From an uncultured Pseudodesulfovibrio sp. (lineage in GTDB: Bacteria; Desulfobacterota; Desulfovibrionia; Desulfovibrionales; Desulfovibrionaceae): a DNA stretch of 64,000 nucleotides. The stretch covers positions 816,001 to 880,000 of the forward strand of contig NZ_OY761823.1 of NCBI RefSeq assembly GCF_963664965.1, in the 5' to 3' direction. Under the pieces are notes generated by a model, which was not told the DNA's origin, ran no database searches, and saw only the letters and a program-made list of their open reading frames with translations. The position numbers and the translations under genes are program-made. Shown piece by piece: positions 16,545 through 27,380 of this stretch (positions are counted from its first letter, which is position 1; each line of letters starts with the position of its first letter).

Positions 16545-18053
16545 ATGCAGATCAAAGCAGAAGAAATCAGCAAAATCATTCAGGACCAGATTCAGAACTA
16601 TGAGTCTCGTGTTGAAATGAGCGAGACCGGTACCGTCCTCTACGTAGGTGACGGTATTGCTCGCGTTCACGGCGTTGAGAACGTCATGGCCATGGAGCTG
16701 CTGGAATTCCCCGGCGGCCTGAAGGGCATGGTGCTCAACCTTGAAGAAGATAACGTCGGTGTCGCCCTGCTGGGTTCCGATACCGGTGTTAAGGAAGGCG
16801 ATCCGGTCAAGCGTACCGGTCAGATTTACTCCGTCCCGGTCGGCGACGCCGTTATGGGCCGTGTTGTGAACCCCCTTGGTGAGCCCCTCGACGGTCTGGG
16901 ACCGATCGAAGCTTCCGAGACCCGTCCGGTCGAGCTGAAAGCTCCCGGCATCATCGCCCGTAAGTCCGTTCACGAGCCCTGCTACACCGGTCTCAAGGCT
17001 ATTGACGCCATGACCCCGGTTGGCCGCGGCCAGCGCGAACTCGTCATTGGTGACCGCCAGACCGGTAAGACCGCTGTCTGCGTCGACGCCATCCTCGCCC
17101 AGAAGACCACCGACGTGCATTGCTTCTACGTCGCCATCGGTCAGAAGAAAGCATCTGTTGCTCTGGTTGCCGACATTCTCCGTCAGCACGGCGCAATGGA
17201 ATACACCACCATCGTTTCTGCTACCGCTTCCGAGCCCGCACCGTTGCAGTTCATCGCTGCATACACCGGCGCAACCATGGCAGAATTCTACCGTGACAAC
17301 GGCAAGCACGCCCTGATCTGCTACGATGACCTTTCCAAGCAGGCCACCGCTTACCGCGAAATGTCCCTCCTGCTTCGTCGTCCTCCGGGCCGTGAAGCAT
17401 TCCCGGGTGATGTCTTCTACCTCCACTCCAGACTGCTGGAACGTTCCTGCAAGGTTAACGATGGCCTCGGCGCCGGTTCCCTGACCGCCCTGCCCGTCAT
17501 CGAAACCCAGGCCGGTGACGTCTCCGCGTTCATTCCGACCAACGTTATCTCCATTACCGATGGTCAGATCTACCTGGAGCCCAACCTGTTCCTTTCCGGT
17601 GTCCGTCCGGCCATTAACGTCGGTCTCTCCGTCTCCCGAGTCGGTGGTTCCGCACAGATCAAGGCCATGAAGCAGGTCGCCGGTACTCTGCGTCTCGACC
17701 TCGCCCAGTACCGCGAGCTCGCAGCATTCGCATCGTTTGGTTCCGACCTCGACAAGGCAACCCAGGAAAAGCTGAACCGCGGTGCCCGCATGGTTGAGCT
17801 CCTGAAGCAGCCTCAGTACAAGCCGCTGACCGTTCAGGAACAGGTTGCTGTTCTGTACGCCGGTACCCGCGGTTTCCTGGACGAAGTTCCGGTTGAAGCC
17901 GTTATCAAGTTCGAGGCAGAATTCCTCGAATTCATGAACAATGCAAAGTCCGCCGTTCTCGACTCCATCGCCGAGAAGGAAAAGATTGACGACGCAGTCG
18001 AAGCTGACCTCAAGGCAGCCATCGAAGAGTTCAAGAAAGGCTTCAGCGCTTAA
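16545..18053 (+). CDS. atpA: ATP synthase F1 subunit alpha
   Basis: 502 residues from ATG 16545, the standard length; a GTG at 16533 in frame would overlap atpH and add four residues. The P-loop GDRQTGKTA is near residue 170, and the family signature [14 protein letters not shown] lies in the C-terminal half. Alpha carries the non-catalytic nucleotide sites of F1. Confidence 0.97.
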   Translation: MQIKAEEISKIIQDQIQNYESRVEMSETGTVLYVGDGIARVHGVENVMAMELLEFPGGLKGMVLNLEEDNVGVALLGSDTGVKEGDPVKRTGQIYSVPVGDAVMGRVVNPLGEPLDGLGPIEASETRPVELKAPGIIARKSVHEPCYTGLKAIDAMTPVGRGQRELVIGDRQTGKTAVCVDAILAQKTTDVHCFYVAIGQKKASVALVADILRQHGAMEYTTIVSATASEPAPLQFIAAYTGATMAEFYRDNGKHALICYDDLSKQATAYREMSLLLRRPPGREAFPGDVFYLHSRLLERSCKVNDGLGAGSLTALPVIETQAGDVSAFIPTNVISITDGQIYLEPNLFLSGVRPAINVGLSVSRVGGSAQIKAMKQVAGTLRLDLAQYRELAAFASFGSDLDKATQEKLNRGARMVELLKQPQYKPLTVQEQVAVLYAGTRGFLDEVPVEAVIKFEAEFLEFMNNAKSAVLDSIAEKEKIDDAVEADLKAAIEEFKKGFSA

Positions 18054-18067
18054 CTAAGGGGTAACGA

Positions 18068-18946
18068 ATGGCTTCGTTAAGAGACGTCCAAAATCAGATT
18101 GTTGGCGTCAAGAAAACCAAGCAGATCACCAAGGCCATGAATATGGTGGCCTCGGCAAAACTGCGCAACGCACAGGAGCGTATTGAACGCTTCCGTCCGT
18201 ATGCGGACAAGTTTTACGAGATGCTGGGAGACTTGGCAGCCGGCGCTGACGAATCGGTACATCCGCTGCTGGAAGTCCGGGACGAAGTGAAAACCGTGGG
18301 TATCATGGTGACCACTTCAGATCGCGGCCTTTGCGGCGCGTTCAATGTCAATATTATCAACAAGGCCATGAAATTGGCCGCAAAATGCGCTTCCGAAGGC
18401 AAGGCCGTCAAGCTGTACTGCATTGGCAAAAAGGCCCGTGACGCCTTCAAGAAGACGGACTACGAAATGGTGATGGCGGAAGCCGACGCCATGAGCAAGT
18501 TCGACTTCACTCTGGCTGCCACCGTAGGTAACGAGCTTATCTCCGGTTACATCGCTGGCGAGCTGGACGAAGTGCACGTCGTGTTCGGTGAATTCCAGAG
18601 CATGGCAAAACAGCCTCCGGTCGATCTCACCGTGCTGCCCATGGCCGCACACGAGACCGAAGAAGGCACCGAAGAAAGCGGTGCCGGAGACTATTTGTAC
18701 GAACCGTCCGTCGAGGGACTGCTGGCCGAGCTTCTGCCTCGGTTCATCAAGGTCCAGGTTTATCGCGGCCTGCTTGACACCTCGTGCTCCGAGCACGCGG
18801 CTCGTATGGCGGCCATGGATAACGCCACAAAGGCGTGTGATGAACTCACGGACACCCTGACCTTGCTCTTCAATAAGACAAGGCAGGCCGCCATTACTGG
18901 CGATCTCATGGACATTGTCGGCGGCGTGGAAGCGCTGAAAGGATAA
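18068..18946 (+). CDS. atpG: ATP synthase F1 subunit gamma
   Basis: 292 residues. The N-terminal helix motif (RDVQNQIVGVKKTKQITKAM) and the C-terminal helix (ARMAAMDNATKACDEL) form the rotor shaft coiled coil, and TSDRGLCGAFN is the usual central motif. Gamma transmits rotation between the c-ring and the catalytic sites. Fifteen bases after atpA. Confidence 0.96.
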   Translation: MASLRDVQNQIVGVKKTKQITKAMNMVASAKLRNAQERIERFRPYADKFYEMLGDLAAGADESVHPLLEVRDEVKTVGIMVTTSDRGLCGAFNVNIINKAMKLAAKCASEGKAVKLYCIGKKARDAFKKTDYEMVMAEADAMSKFDFTLAATVGNELISGYIAGELDEVHVVFGEFQSMAKQPPVDLTVLPMAAHETEEGTEESGAGDYLYEPSVEGLLAELLPRFIKVQVYRGLLDTSCSEHAARMAAMDNATKACDELTDTLTLLFNKTRQAAITGDLMDIVGGVEALKG

Positions 18947-18959
18947 AAGGGGGCTATGA

Positions 18960-20360
<1,401 letters not shown>

Positions 20361-20372
20361 GCGAGGTAACCA

Positions 20373-20795
20373 ATGGCCAATACTCTGAAACTCGAGATTG
20401 TCACTCCCGACCGCAAGGTACTGTCGGAAGAAGTGGAATATGTGGGGGCCCCCGGTCTCCTCGGTGAGTTCGGTGTTCTGCCGAGCCACGTTCCCTTCCT
20501 GTCCGCACTGGGAATCGGCAACCTCCATTATAAACAAGACGGTAAGGCGCATTATGTCTTCGTCGCAGGTGGATTTGCCGAAGTCAGCAACGACCAGGTC
20601 ACTATTCTGGCCGAGGTTGCTGAAAAGGCAGTCGACATCGATGTGGACCGCGCTGCTAAGGCTAAGGACCGCGCTGAACAGCGTGCTTCCGCAGCCAAGG
20701 AAAAGATCGACGCAGCCCGTAATCAGGCTGCTCTGCGTAGGGCCATCGCGCGCATCAGCTGCCAGACGAGCGGCAAAGATGCCGGCACCTGCTAG
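20373..20795 (+). CDS. atpC: ATP synthase F1 subunit epsilon
   Basis: 140 residues. The N-terminal beta-sandwich ([36 protein letters not shown]) is followed by the alpha-hairpin ([20 protein letters not shown]). Epsilon joins the c-ring to gamma and can inhibit hydrolysis. Last gene of the operon; a strong terminator follows. Confidence 0.95.
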   Translation: MANTLKLEIVTPDRKVLSEEVEYVGAPGLLGEFGVLPSHVPFLSALGIGNLHYKQDGKAHYVFVAGGFAEVSNDQVTILAEVAEKAVDIDVDRAAKAKDRAEQRASAAKEKIDAARNQAALRRAIARISCQTSGKDAGTC

Positions 20796-20824
20796 CAGGA
20801 TCTGATCCTACACCCTGATACAAG

Positions 20825-20857
20825 AGGGGCAGACTCGTGAGAGTCTGCCCCTTTTTC
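20825..20857 (+). terminator. intrinsic terminator of the ATP synthase operon
   Basis: AGGGGCAGACTC (20825-20836), a GTGA loop and GAGTCTGCCCCT (20841-20852) form a perfect 12-bp stem followed by a T run. Confidence 0.93.
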
Positions 20858-20939
20858 GTTGCCAATTTTCAGAGACGGTGGGGTTTGTTTTACATGGAAT
20901 GATTGGAAGGCGAGAGCGTGGGCTTTTTTGGGGAATACT

Positions 20940-21575
20940 TTACCGGTCGGAAAGAGCGAGCTTGATGCCCAAAGAAATTAACACAGAACCCAGCAGACGA
21001 TCCAGCCAGACACGCAGGGGGCGGCTTTGGCGCAATTTGTCGCTCAGTCTGTCACTGACGAGAATTAGTGGAGGTTCCACAAAGGCCGCCACAAAGATAA
21101 TCAGGAAGCCGTGCAGCATGAATTGCGCCCATGCCGGTCCGCTTCCCGGAACGACGAATTGGGGCAGGAAAGCGAGGAAAAAGGTCGCGACCTTGGGGTT
21201 GAGCAAGTGCACGATAGCGCCCTGCCGAAAGATCGAGGCAGTATCCTGAGGCTTGCCTCCCTCTTTTATCAGCATGGAATCGCCGTTTGATCGCAAGGCC
21301 TGTATGCCCAGCCAAGCGAGGTAAATCACCCCGACCCATTTGATTACGGTAAATACGGTGGCCGAGGTGGCTATGATGGCAGTCAGGCCCAAGGCGGCAA
21401 GCAAGACCTGCCCGCATGCGCCGGTCCAGATGCCGAGCATGGCAGCGGTTCCGGCTTTCCTCCCTCCCTTGATCGTATGACCGAGTATGTAGGCCATGTC
21501 AGGGCCGGGAGAGATGTTGAGCAGCAGGGCGGCAGCCAGAAACGTAGTCCAGTGAGTCATTGAGTAATCAAACAT
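20940..21575 (-). CDS. LysE/RhtB family amino-acid exporter
   Basis: 211 residues with about six membrane helices. The family signature is in the N-terminal part (LLNISPGPDMAYILGHTIKGG), and LNPKVATFFLAFLPQFV lies centrally. Members export amino acids or related small molecules. A second family member is at 50045-50677 with the same blocks (LNLTPGADVAYIV, LNPKVALFFLAFLPQFV), so the window holds two paralogues. Substrate unknown. The gene is convergent with the ATP synthase operon. Confidence 0.87.
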   Translation of the reverse strand: MFDYSMTHWTTFLAAALLLNISPGPDMAYILGHTIKGGRKAGTAAMLGIWTGACGQVLLAALGLTAIIATSATVFTVIKWVGVIYLAWLGIQALRSNGDSMLIKEGGKPQDTASIFRQGAIVHLLNPKVATFFLAFLPQFVVPGSGPAWAQFMLHGFLIIFVAAFVEPPLILVSDRLSDKLRQSRPLRVWLDRLLGSVLISLGIKLALSDR

Positions 21576-21698
21576 AATGAATAGGAATATAGGTATCGTC
21601 GGATATAGGCCAATACCTTTTGCGTCATGATGTAGGAATCCGCATGCCTGTCCAGCGGAGTCGTGGATATGCCCGGTGAATCCGATGACCGTCAGCGG

Positions 21699-23387
21699 TC
21701 AGAAGTCGAGCTTCGTGACCTTGCCCGTTTTTTTCTTTCGACGGCCTCCGGCGGCAGGTGTATCTCCCAACTCGTCCACATTGAACCCGGCAGTCGGGGC
21801 GGGGCGTTCTTTTTCTGAAGGTGGCGGCGCGGTGGAGCCTGAAAGCTCGTCCACATTGAAGGTTGTTCCGTTTTTTTTCCTGCTTTTCTTGGCCTTTGGT
21901 TTTTCACTCATTTTATCGACATTGAAAACATTGCCGGAAGGGGGGTTCTTTCTATGCTCTTGTGGAGTGGGCTCGTCCACTGCGTAGTTTGTAGCATCAA
22001 CATCATAGGCGGTTTCGGTTGACCGTGATTTCGACTTGGGTGTGTGGGAAGGAGGAATTCGGTTTCGGGCATCATTGAGCCGTTTTTTGGCAGTGTGGTT
22101 TTCCGGGTCGAGTTCGAGGACGTGTTCAAAATAGGGCTCTGCGTCGTCGTATTGGCGCATGTCGAGAAAGAGTGAACCGACATTGAGGGCGGCGCCGATG
22201 CTCCCCTTGTAGAATTCGGGATCAAGGGAGAGTGCCTGTTCAAAGGATTTCATGGCGGTCGTGCGTTCGTTGCCTTCCCAGTAGGCCAGCCCCATGTTGT
22301 AATGGATGATCGGATCGTCAGGCGCGATTGTTAGCGCTTTCATATAGACGTCAACCGCTTCCTTCCATTGTCCTTCGCCACGCAGAATGATGCCGAGGCG
22401 GTTGAAATGAATAAGGTCGTCACGGCTGAGAACCCGCTTCGAGTCTATGGCGCGGTTGAGGTATTTGATGGCGAGATTGGGGGCTACCGGCGCAACGGCA
22501 TCCGCGATACGTTCTGTGAGGTCGCCGACCATACTGAGTTGCTCGGCCTCTGCGACCTCCATGCTTTTGTCGAGATACGCTTCGGCTTCAGCCTGTTCAT
22601 TGCGGCGTAGATGCTCTTCTGCAATGTCGATTTTCCGCTCCGGGTTGAGTGGGCTGATTTCATCGAGTTGTTTCATGTAGCCCAGTGCCCGGTCATGGTC
22701 CATGTCCTTGAAGGCCGCAGCCAGCTTGATGAGCGGGGCCATGAAAATGGGTTTGCTTTCGTGGGCGGCTATGTATGCCTGCATGGCCTTGTCGGTCTCG
22801 CCTATTCCCATGAGCGCGTCTCCGCGCATGGCAAGGCCGCGGGCGCTGTCCGGTTTGAGTATGAGGATGCGGTCCGTGACTTCCAGAGCCTCATCAAAGT
22901 TGTCGTCAGCCAGAAATGCAGCGCACCGGTCCATCTGGCGTTTGAGTTCGGACGGCGGGTTGATGGTGGCCGCCAGTTCTTCGATCACCTTGTTGGCGGA
23001 TGCCGGCTTGACCAGTACCCGGCTGACTCCGAGTTCAAAGAAATAGGCCACGGTTTCAAGCGTGGCTTTCCACGTCAGGACGATCATGCGAATGCCCGGA
23101 AATTCGCGGCTCAGGCGAATGATGAAATCCGTGGTCGGACGTTCTCCGAGCATGCGTTCAACAAAGAGGATGCAGGGGATATTGTTGTCCCGGAGTTCAA
23201 GACATTTGACCAGGGCCTGTTCGGGCTGGGAGAAGGGGAAAAGGAGCTCGCCCTTGAGGCCTATGACGCGGGAGACGATGTTCCGCAGGGCACGGATGAA
23301 CACCGAGTCGTCAGATAGGTAGACGATGACGCCCCCTTCTTCCTCAAGGAAGTTGCGTACGATGGAGTCGTACTGTTGTCCCGGCAT
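21699..23387 (-). CDS. TPR protein with degenerate receiver domain and FNVDEL repeats
   Basis: About 562 residues from ATG 23387, which follows AGAGGTAACC; the open frame extends upstream to 23441 without a better start. Residues of about 5-130 resemble a response-regulator receiver: it keeps the lysine end (RVLVKPASANK), but the phospho-acceptor aspartate region reads LFVERMLGERP. Six or more TPR-like helices follow. The C-terminal 130 residues are low-complexity and carry repeated FNVDKM, FNVDELSG and FNVDELGD motifs. It is a paralogue of the gene just upstream. Likely a scaffold or signalling adaptor; function unknown. Confidence 0.65.
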   Translation of the reverse strand: MPGQQYDSIVRNFLEEEGGVIVYLSDDSVFIRALRNIVSRVIGLKGELLFPFSQPEQALVKCLELRDNNIPCILFVERMLGERPTTDFIIRLSREFPGIRMIVLTWKATLETVAYFFELGVSRVLVKPASANKVIEELAATINPPSELKRQMDRCAAFLADDNFDEALEVTDRILILKPDSARGLAMRGDALMGIGETDKAMQAYIAAHESKPIFMAPLIKLAAAFKDMDHDRALGYMKQLDEISPLNPERKIDIAEEHLRRNEQAEAEAYLDKSMEVAEAEQLSMVGDLTERIADAVAPVAPNLAIKYLNRAIDSKRVLSRDDLIHFNRLGIILRGEGQWKEAVDVYMKALTIAPDDPIIHYNMGLAYWEGNERTTAMKSFEQALSLDPEFYKGSIGAALNVGSLFLDMRQYDDAEPYFEHVLELDPENHTAKKRLNDARNRIPPSHTPKSKSRSTETAYDVDATNYAVDEPTPQEHRKNPPSGNVFNVDKMSEKPKAKKSRKKNGTTFNVDELSGSTAPPPSEKERPAPTAGFNVDELGDTPAAGGRRKKKTGKVTKLDF

Positions 23388-23477
23388 GGTTACCTCTGTT
23401 TGTGACAGACCGCCGAAAGAACGGTCCTTACTATTTTCCACTTTACGTGAATTGTGTGAAGCGGGTCAAGGCGAGGC

Positions 23478-23513
23478 AAAAAAACACCCCCTCCACCGGA
23501 AGGCAGAGGGGGC
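23478..23513 (-). terminator. intrinsic terminator after the upstream TPR gene
   Basis: On the minus strand GCCCCCTC pairs with GAGGGGGT around a 14-base loop and runs into a T7 tract (23484-23478). It separates the two TPR genes, so each may have its own transcript. Confidence 0.8.
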
Positions 23514-23542
23514 GCGATTGTGGTCGGGAAGGCGTGGAATGG

Positions 23543-24883
23543 TTATGATGTCGCCTTTTCAATGGCGTCGAGCTTGCGTTTTGCCGTTGTGTTGCGGGGA
23601 TTCAATGCGAGCGCATTGGTGAAAAAAATGCGCGCCTTGTCGAATCTTCTCGCTTCCATGTAAATGCCACCCATGTTCATGGATGCGCCCTCGCTGTGTT
23701 TGTAGAATTCGGGATTCTTTTCCAACGCGATGTCAAAGCTCTTGGCGGCCATTTTCAGTTCTTTGCCGTCGTAGTAGGCCATTCCCATGTTGTAATGGAG
23801 ACCTTCGTCGTCAGGCGAGATATCGAGCGCGCGGGTGTAGTTGTCGATGGCTTCACGCCATTTCCCCTGACCGCGGAGAGCTATGCCCAGTTTGTTGAAC
23901 AGGGTGAGATCGTCCTTTGTCAGATTGTTGCCCTTGCTCTCGATGACTTTGGCGAGGTATTTCTCCGACATGCTGGGGGAAGCCTGACCCACGGCATCCG
24001 AAATCCGTTCAGCCACGGAACTGACCATGCTCATGGCTTCCTGCTTCGCTGATTCCAAGGCCAAATCGAAGTACTTTTCCGCGCGTCCCATCTCCTTGCG
24101 TTCCACATACACCTTGCCGATGTTTGTTTTGCGGTCCGTGTTGAGCGGGCTGAGGCGATCAAGCTTTTTCAGGTATTTCAGGTATTCTTCCTGATTGACG
24201 TCCTTGTAGGCGTTGGCGAGTTTCTTGAGCGGTTCAAGGTAAAGGCGTGAGCTTTCGTGTGCCAGCAGATAGCTTTTGATGGCGTCGTCGCGTTTGCCCG
24301 CATCGAGAAAGACGTCTCCGCGCAGCATGAGTCCGGCAGGACTGTCCGGCTTGATTTTCAGAATCTTGGTGCTGACATCAAGGGCTTCCTTGAGTTTGCC
24401 TGCGGCAAGGAAGCGTTTGCCCAGTCCCATGTACTCGCTCAGTTTGCCCTGAGGCTTGATGGTGAACGCCATCTTTTCGATAATATTGTTCATGGATGCG
24501 GGCTTGGAGATGACGTTGTTAACCCCGATCTCATAGAAATAGGCGATGTTTTCGCGTTTGGTTTCGCCCACGAGCACAATGATGCGTAAGTCGGGCAAAA
24601 GCCGCTTCATGGTGATGATGGTGTCGGTGCTGGGGCGGCCTGCGATATATCGTTCAATGAAGACGACGGATTCGGTTTTGTTCTTTGTGTTTTCCTGAAT
24701 TTTCTTCAGGCCGGTCTGGACGTTTTCATAGGTATTGAGGTTGTCGCGCCGGGTGCCGGTGATCTTGTGGATGGTACTCGCGAGCATCTTCTTGAAGATG
24801 GCGTCCTCACTGATGAGAACCACGGTTCCGTGTCGCTTTTCAAAGTAGTCGTATACTATGGAATCGTATTTTTTGTCCGCCAT
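23543..24883 (-). CDS. TPR protein with degenerate receiver domain
   Basis: 446 residues, colinear with residues 1-430 of the protein at 21699-23387 (for example KYDSIVYDYFEKRHGTVVLIS against QYDSIVRNFLEEEGGVIVYLS, read position by position). The receiver-like part keeps VISKPASMNN but has VFIERYIAGRP where the phosphorylated aspartate should be. TPR repeats such as GLHYNMGMAYYDGKELKMAA make up the rest; there is no FNVDEL tail. The pair looks like a tandem duplication with later divergence of the C-terminus. Function not recognised. Confidence 0.65.
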   Translation of the reverse strand: MADKKYDSIVYDYFEKRHGTVVLISEDAIFKKMLASTIHKITGTRRDNLNTYENVQTGLKKIQENTKNKTESVVFIERYIAGRPSTDTIITMKRLLPDLRIIVLVGETKRENIAYFYEIGVNNVISKPASMNNIIEKMAFTIKPQGKLSEYMGLGKRFLAAGKLKEALDVSTKILKIKPDSPAGLMLRGDVFLDAGKRDDAIKSYLLAHESSRLYLEPLKKLANAYKDVNQEEYLKYLKKLDRLSPLNTDRKTNIGKVYVERKEMGRAEKYFDLALESAKQEAMSMVSSVAERISDAVGQASPSMSEKYLAKVIESKGNNLTKDDLTLFNKLGIALRGQGKWREAIDNYTRALDISPDDEGLHYNMGMAYYDGKELKMAAKSFDIALEKNPEFYKHSEGASMNMGGIYMEARRFDKARIFFTNALALNPRNTTAKRKLDAIEKATS

Positions 24884-25021
24884 TGATATCCTCTGGAACG
24901 ATCATGCGCCGTTGTCGTCGCACGGTATGGTTTGCAGTACTGTTGTTCCCTGTCCGGGAGTTATATTTCGGATGCAGGGAAAATGCTATTAGAATAACTA
25001 CGGGTAAATCACGCGACGCGG

Positions 25022-25774
25022 TTACAGGGCCAGATAATCGCCTTGAGCCGGTAACAGCACTTTCAGCCCATCGATATTCTTGGTCCTTGCCAGTATCTCC
25101 CGCTCCTGTTCGTGCCGAACAGTGCGCGTGACATGAACCATTGCCAGAGTGTGCGCTCCGGCGGTTTTGGCGAATTCGACGGATGAATCAACGGTCCCGT
25201 GTCCGGGGACGGTCTTTTCCAGTGAAAAGGATTCATGGATTATCAGATCACATCCGGCGGCCAACCGGGTCGTGGCGTCCGTGGGCCTGCCGTCACCGGA
25301 GTAGAATACTGAGTGTTCCGCGTTGTTCAGGCGAATGGCGAGACACGGCATGGAATGGTCGCTCATTGCGAAATCCAGCTTGAAATCGCCGAGATGAATC
25401 TCTTCGCCGGGAGTGCATTCCAGAAAATACAAGTCGAATTTCGCTTTTGCCATGACATTGGAATATGCCAATTCCATGAGCTTTTTTATTCGACTTTCCA
25501 CACCGGGTTGCCCGAGAATCGTTAACGGTTTGGTGCGTTGTTCTTCCACTGACCGGACGAGGAGTGCCGGGATGCCGAAATAATGATCTCCGTGAAAGTG
25601 GGATATGTACAGCGCATCCAGTTTAAGCGGATTCCGTGCCGCACACCAGAAAGCGGAAGCGGCAGTGAATCCGCAATCGAGCAGGATTGAAGTGGAGTCG
25701 GATTCGGCAAGGATGCTGGTATTGGCAAGTTTCTCGTCAAAAGCCTCGCCAACGCCTGCGAAGGTTATTCGCAT
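25022..25774 (-). CDS. metallo-beta-lactamase-fold hydrolase (RNase Z-like)
   Basis: 250 residues from ATG 25774. The metal-binding motif is SHFHGDH near residue 61, with further ligand regions AMSDHSMP, YSGDGRPTD and MVHVTRT. This is the RNase Z / arylsulfatase-like branch; the large tRNA-exosite insertion of true RNase Z is not evident, so I leave it as a hydrolase. The start gives MRITFAGVGEAFDEKLANTS; upstream in-frame codons run into the spacer after the aminotransferase gene. Confidence 0.8.
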   Translation of the reverse strand: MRITFAGVGEAFDEKLANTSILAESDSTSILLDCGFTAASAFWCAARNPLKLDALYISHFHGDHYFGIPALLVRSVEEQRTKPLTILGQPGVESRIKKLMELAYSNVMAKAKFDLYFLECTPGEEIHLGDFKLDFAMSDHSMPCLAIRLNNAEHSVFYSGDGRPTDATTRLAAGCDLIIHESFSLEKTVPGHGTVDSSVEFAKTAGAHTLAMVHVTRTVRHEQEREILARTKNIDGLKVLLPAQGDYLAL

Positions 25775-25882
25775 GTATGCTCTCCGGTGAAGACGTTCAT
25801 CGCCTGTGCAGTATCGCCGTAAACAGGCTGGCAGGCAAGGGAGAATTTTCTGGCGGGAAAGCGTGGGAGCAAGGATGAGAAA

Positions 25883-25909
25883 AGGCCTGCCGCGAGTTGC
25901 GGCAGGCCT
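25883..25909 (-). terminator. intrinsic terminator of the aminotransferase gene
   Basis: AGGCCTGCCGC and GCGGCAGGCCT form an 11-bp stem around GAGTT; on the minus strand a TTTT run follows. It lies about 25 bases after the aminotransferase stop. Confidence 0.85.
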
Positions 25910-25934
25910 GTAAGGGGTGTGGTAAAAATGTCGA

Positions 25935-27107
25935 TTATTTCCCGAGCAGTACGGAACCGACCTTGCTGAGGGCGTCCTTGAGGGTCTCGTCATCCACGGC
26001 GTAGGAAAAGCGGATGCATTTGTCGTCGCCGAAGGCCGAGCCGGGAACCAGTGCGACGCCGACTTCTTCGAGAATCTTCGTGCACATGGCTGCGGAGTCG
26101 GGAGCGTCTTCCGTGTAGAATTTGTCGAGTACCGGGAAAAGGTAGAATGCGCCGTCCGGCTTGGGACATTCCGCGCCCCAGCCGGTGATGATTTCGTAGG
26201 CGAGATCACGGCGGCGGACAAAGGATTTCTTCATCTCGTCAACGATGTCCCATGACCCGTTCAGCGCGGCCAGCGCGGCCTTCTGGGTGATGGAGTTGAT
26301 GTTGGATGTGGACTGGCCCTGAATCTTGGACATGGCCTTGACCAGCTCTTCGTGTGCCAGAGCGTACCCTACGCGCCATCCTGTCATGCAGAACGACTTG
26401 GAGAGTGCGCCCACGATGGCGATGGTTTCGGGATGGGCTTCCCATACCTTCGCAAGGGAAGCGGGTTCTGCGGGAGCGTATACGAGGCGGTCATACACTT
26501 CATCGGAGATGATGAAGATGTCGTGTTCCCGTGCCCATTGGGCAATGGCTTCAAGCTGTGCCTGAGTATAGCAGCACCCTGTCGGGTTGGACGGGGAATT
26601 CAGGATGAGGACGCGGGTCTTGTCCGTGCGGACGGCCTCAAGCCCTTCCAGAGTGACGAGATAATCCTCTTCCGCCGTGGTGGGTACGAACACGGACACG
26701 CCTTCGGTGAACTGGACCATGGCGGGATAGCTGACCCAGTACGGAGCCGGAATGAGTATTTCTTCTCCCGGGTTTACCAGGGCCATGAGCAGATTGTAGA
26801 GAACCTGTTTGCCGCCGTTGCTGATAATGGTGTTGTCGCCGCAGGTCTTTGCCCCGTAAAACTTGGTGTAGTAGTTTGCGACGGCATCGCGCAGTTCGGG
26901 AATGCCGGGGACCGGCGTGTAACGGGTGAACCCGTCGTCCATGGCGGCCTTGGCTGCATCGCAGACGTGCTGCGGGGTGCCGAAATCAGGCTGCCCTACT
27001 GCCAGACTGATGATTTCACGCCCCTGGGCGCGGAGTTCCTGTGCCTTGGCATTGACGGCCAGGGTCGCAGACGGTTTGATCTGTGCCAGTCGTTCGGAAG
27101 TTCGCAT
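25935..27107 (-). CDS. aspC: pyridoxal-phosphate aspartate aminotransferase
   Basis: 390 residues, class I aminotransferase subfamily Ib. The PLP Schiff-base lysine is Lys237 in GALSKSFCMTGWRVGYA; substrate-binding and fold motifs include LNSPSNPTGC, ISDEVYDRLVY and the arginine in IRFSYAVDDE near the C-terminus. It interconverts aspartate and oxaloacetate with 2-oxoglutarate and may act on aromatic or prephenate substrates. The symbol is by function; exact specificity is not shown by sequence. Confidence 0.88.
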   Translation of the reverse strand: MRTSERLAQIKPSATLAVNAKAQELRAQGREIISLAVGQPDFGTPQHVCDAAKAAMDDGFTRYTPVPGIPELRDAVANYYTKFYGAKTCGDNTIISNGGKQVLYNLLMALVNPGEEILIPAPYWVSYPAMVQFTEGVSVFVPTTAEEDYLVTLEGLEAVRTDKTRVLILNSPSNPTGCCYTQAQLEAIAQWAREHDIFIISDEVYDRLVYAPAEPASLAKVWEAHPETIAIVGALSKSFCMTGWRVGYALAHEELVKAMSKIQGQSTSNINSITQKAALAALNGSWDIVDEMKKSFVRRRDLAYEIITGWGAECPKPDGAFYLFPVLDKFYTEDAPDSAAMCTKILEEVGVALVPGSAFGDDKCIRFSYAVDDETLKDALSKVGSVLLGK

Positions 27108-27380
27108 CGGTTCTCTCTCGAAAGGTTTATGGTTGGAGTGGTCCGCTGTCTGCCCGCATAGCCCAATTTTTTCGGGAGGTAAATTTGTTTTACGCGGTGG
27201 AGGAGATGAACGGGCGACAGTTTTTCTGATGCGTCACATTTTCCGGCCTCTCCGGTATATTGCGTACATGCTTTTATTATCTTGCGCCGTTGTTTGTCCC
27301 GGCTTTCAAAATGGGTTATGTAGAAAATCCGTGGGTTCGCTGCATGGGCAGAGATGTGAAGGCCGCAACCTGGAGACCGC

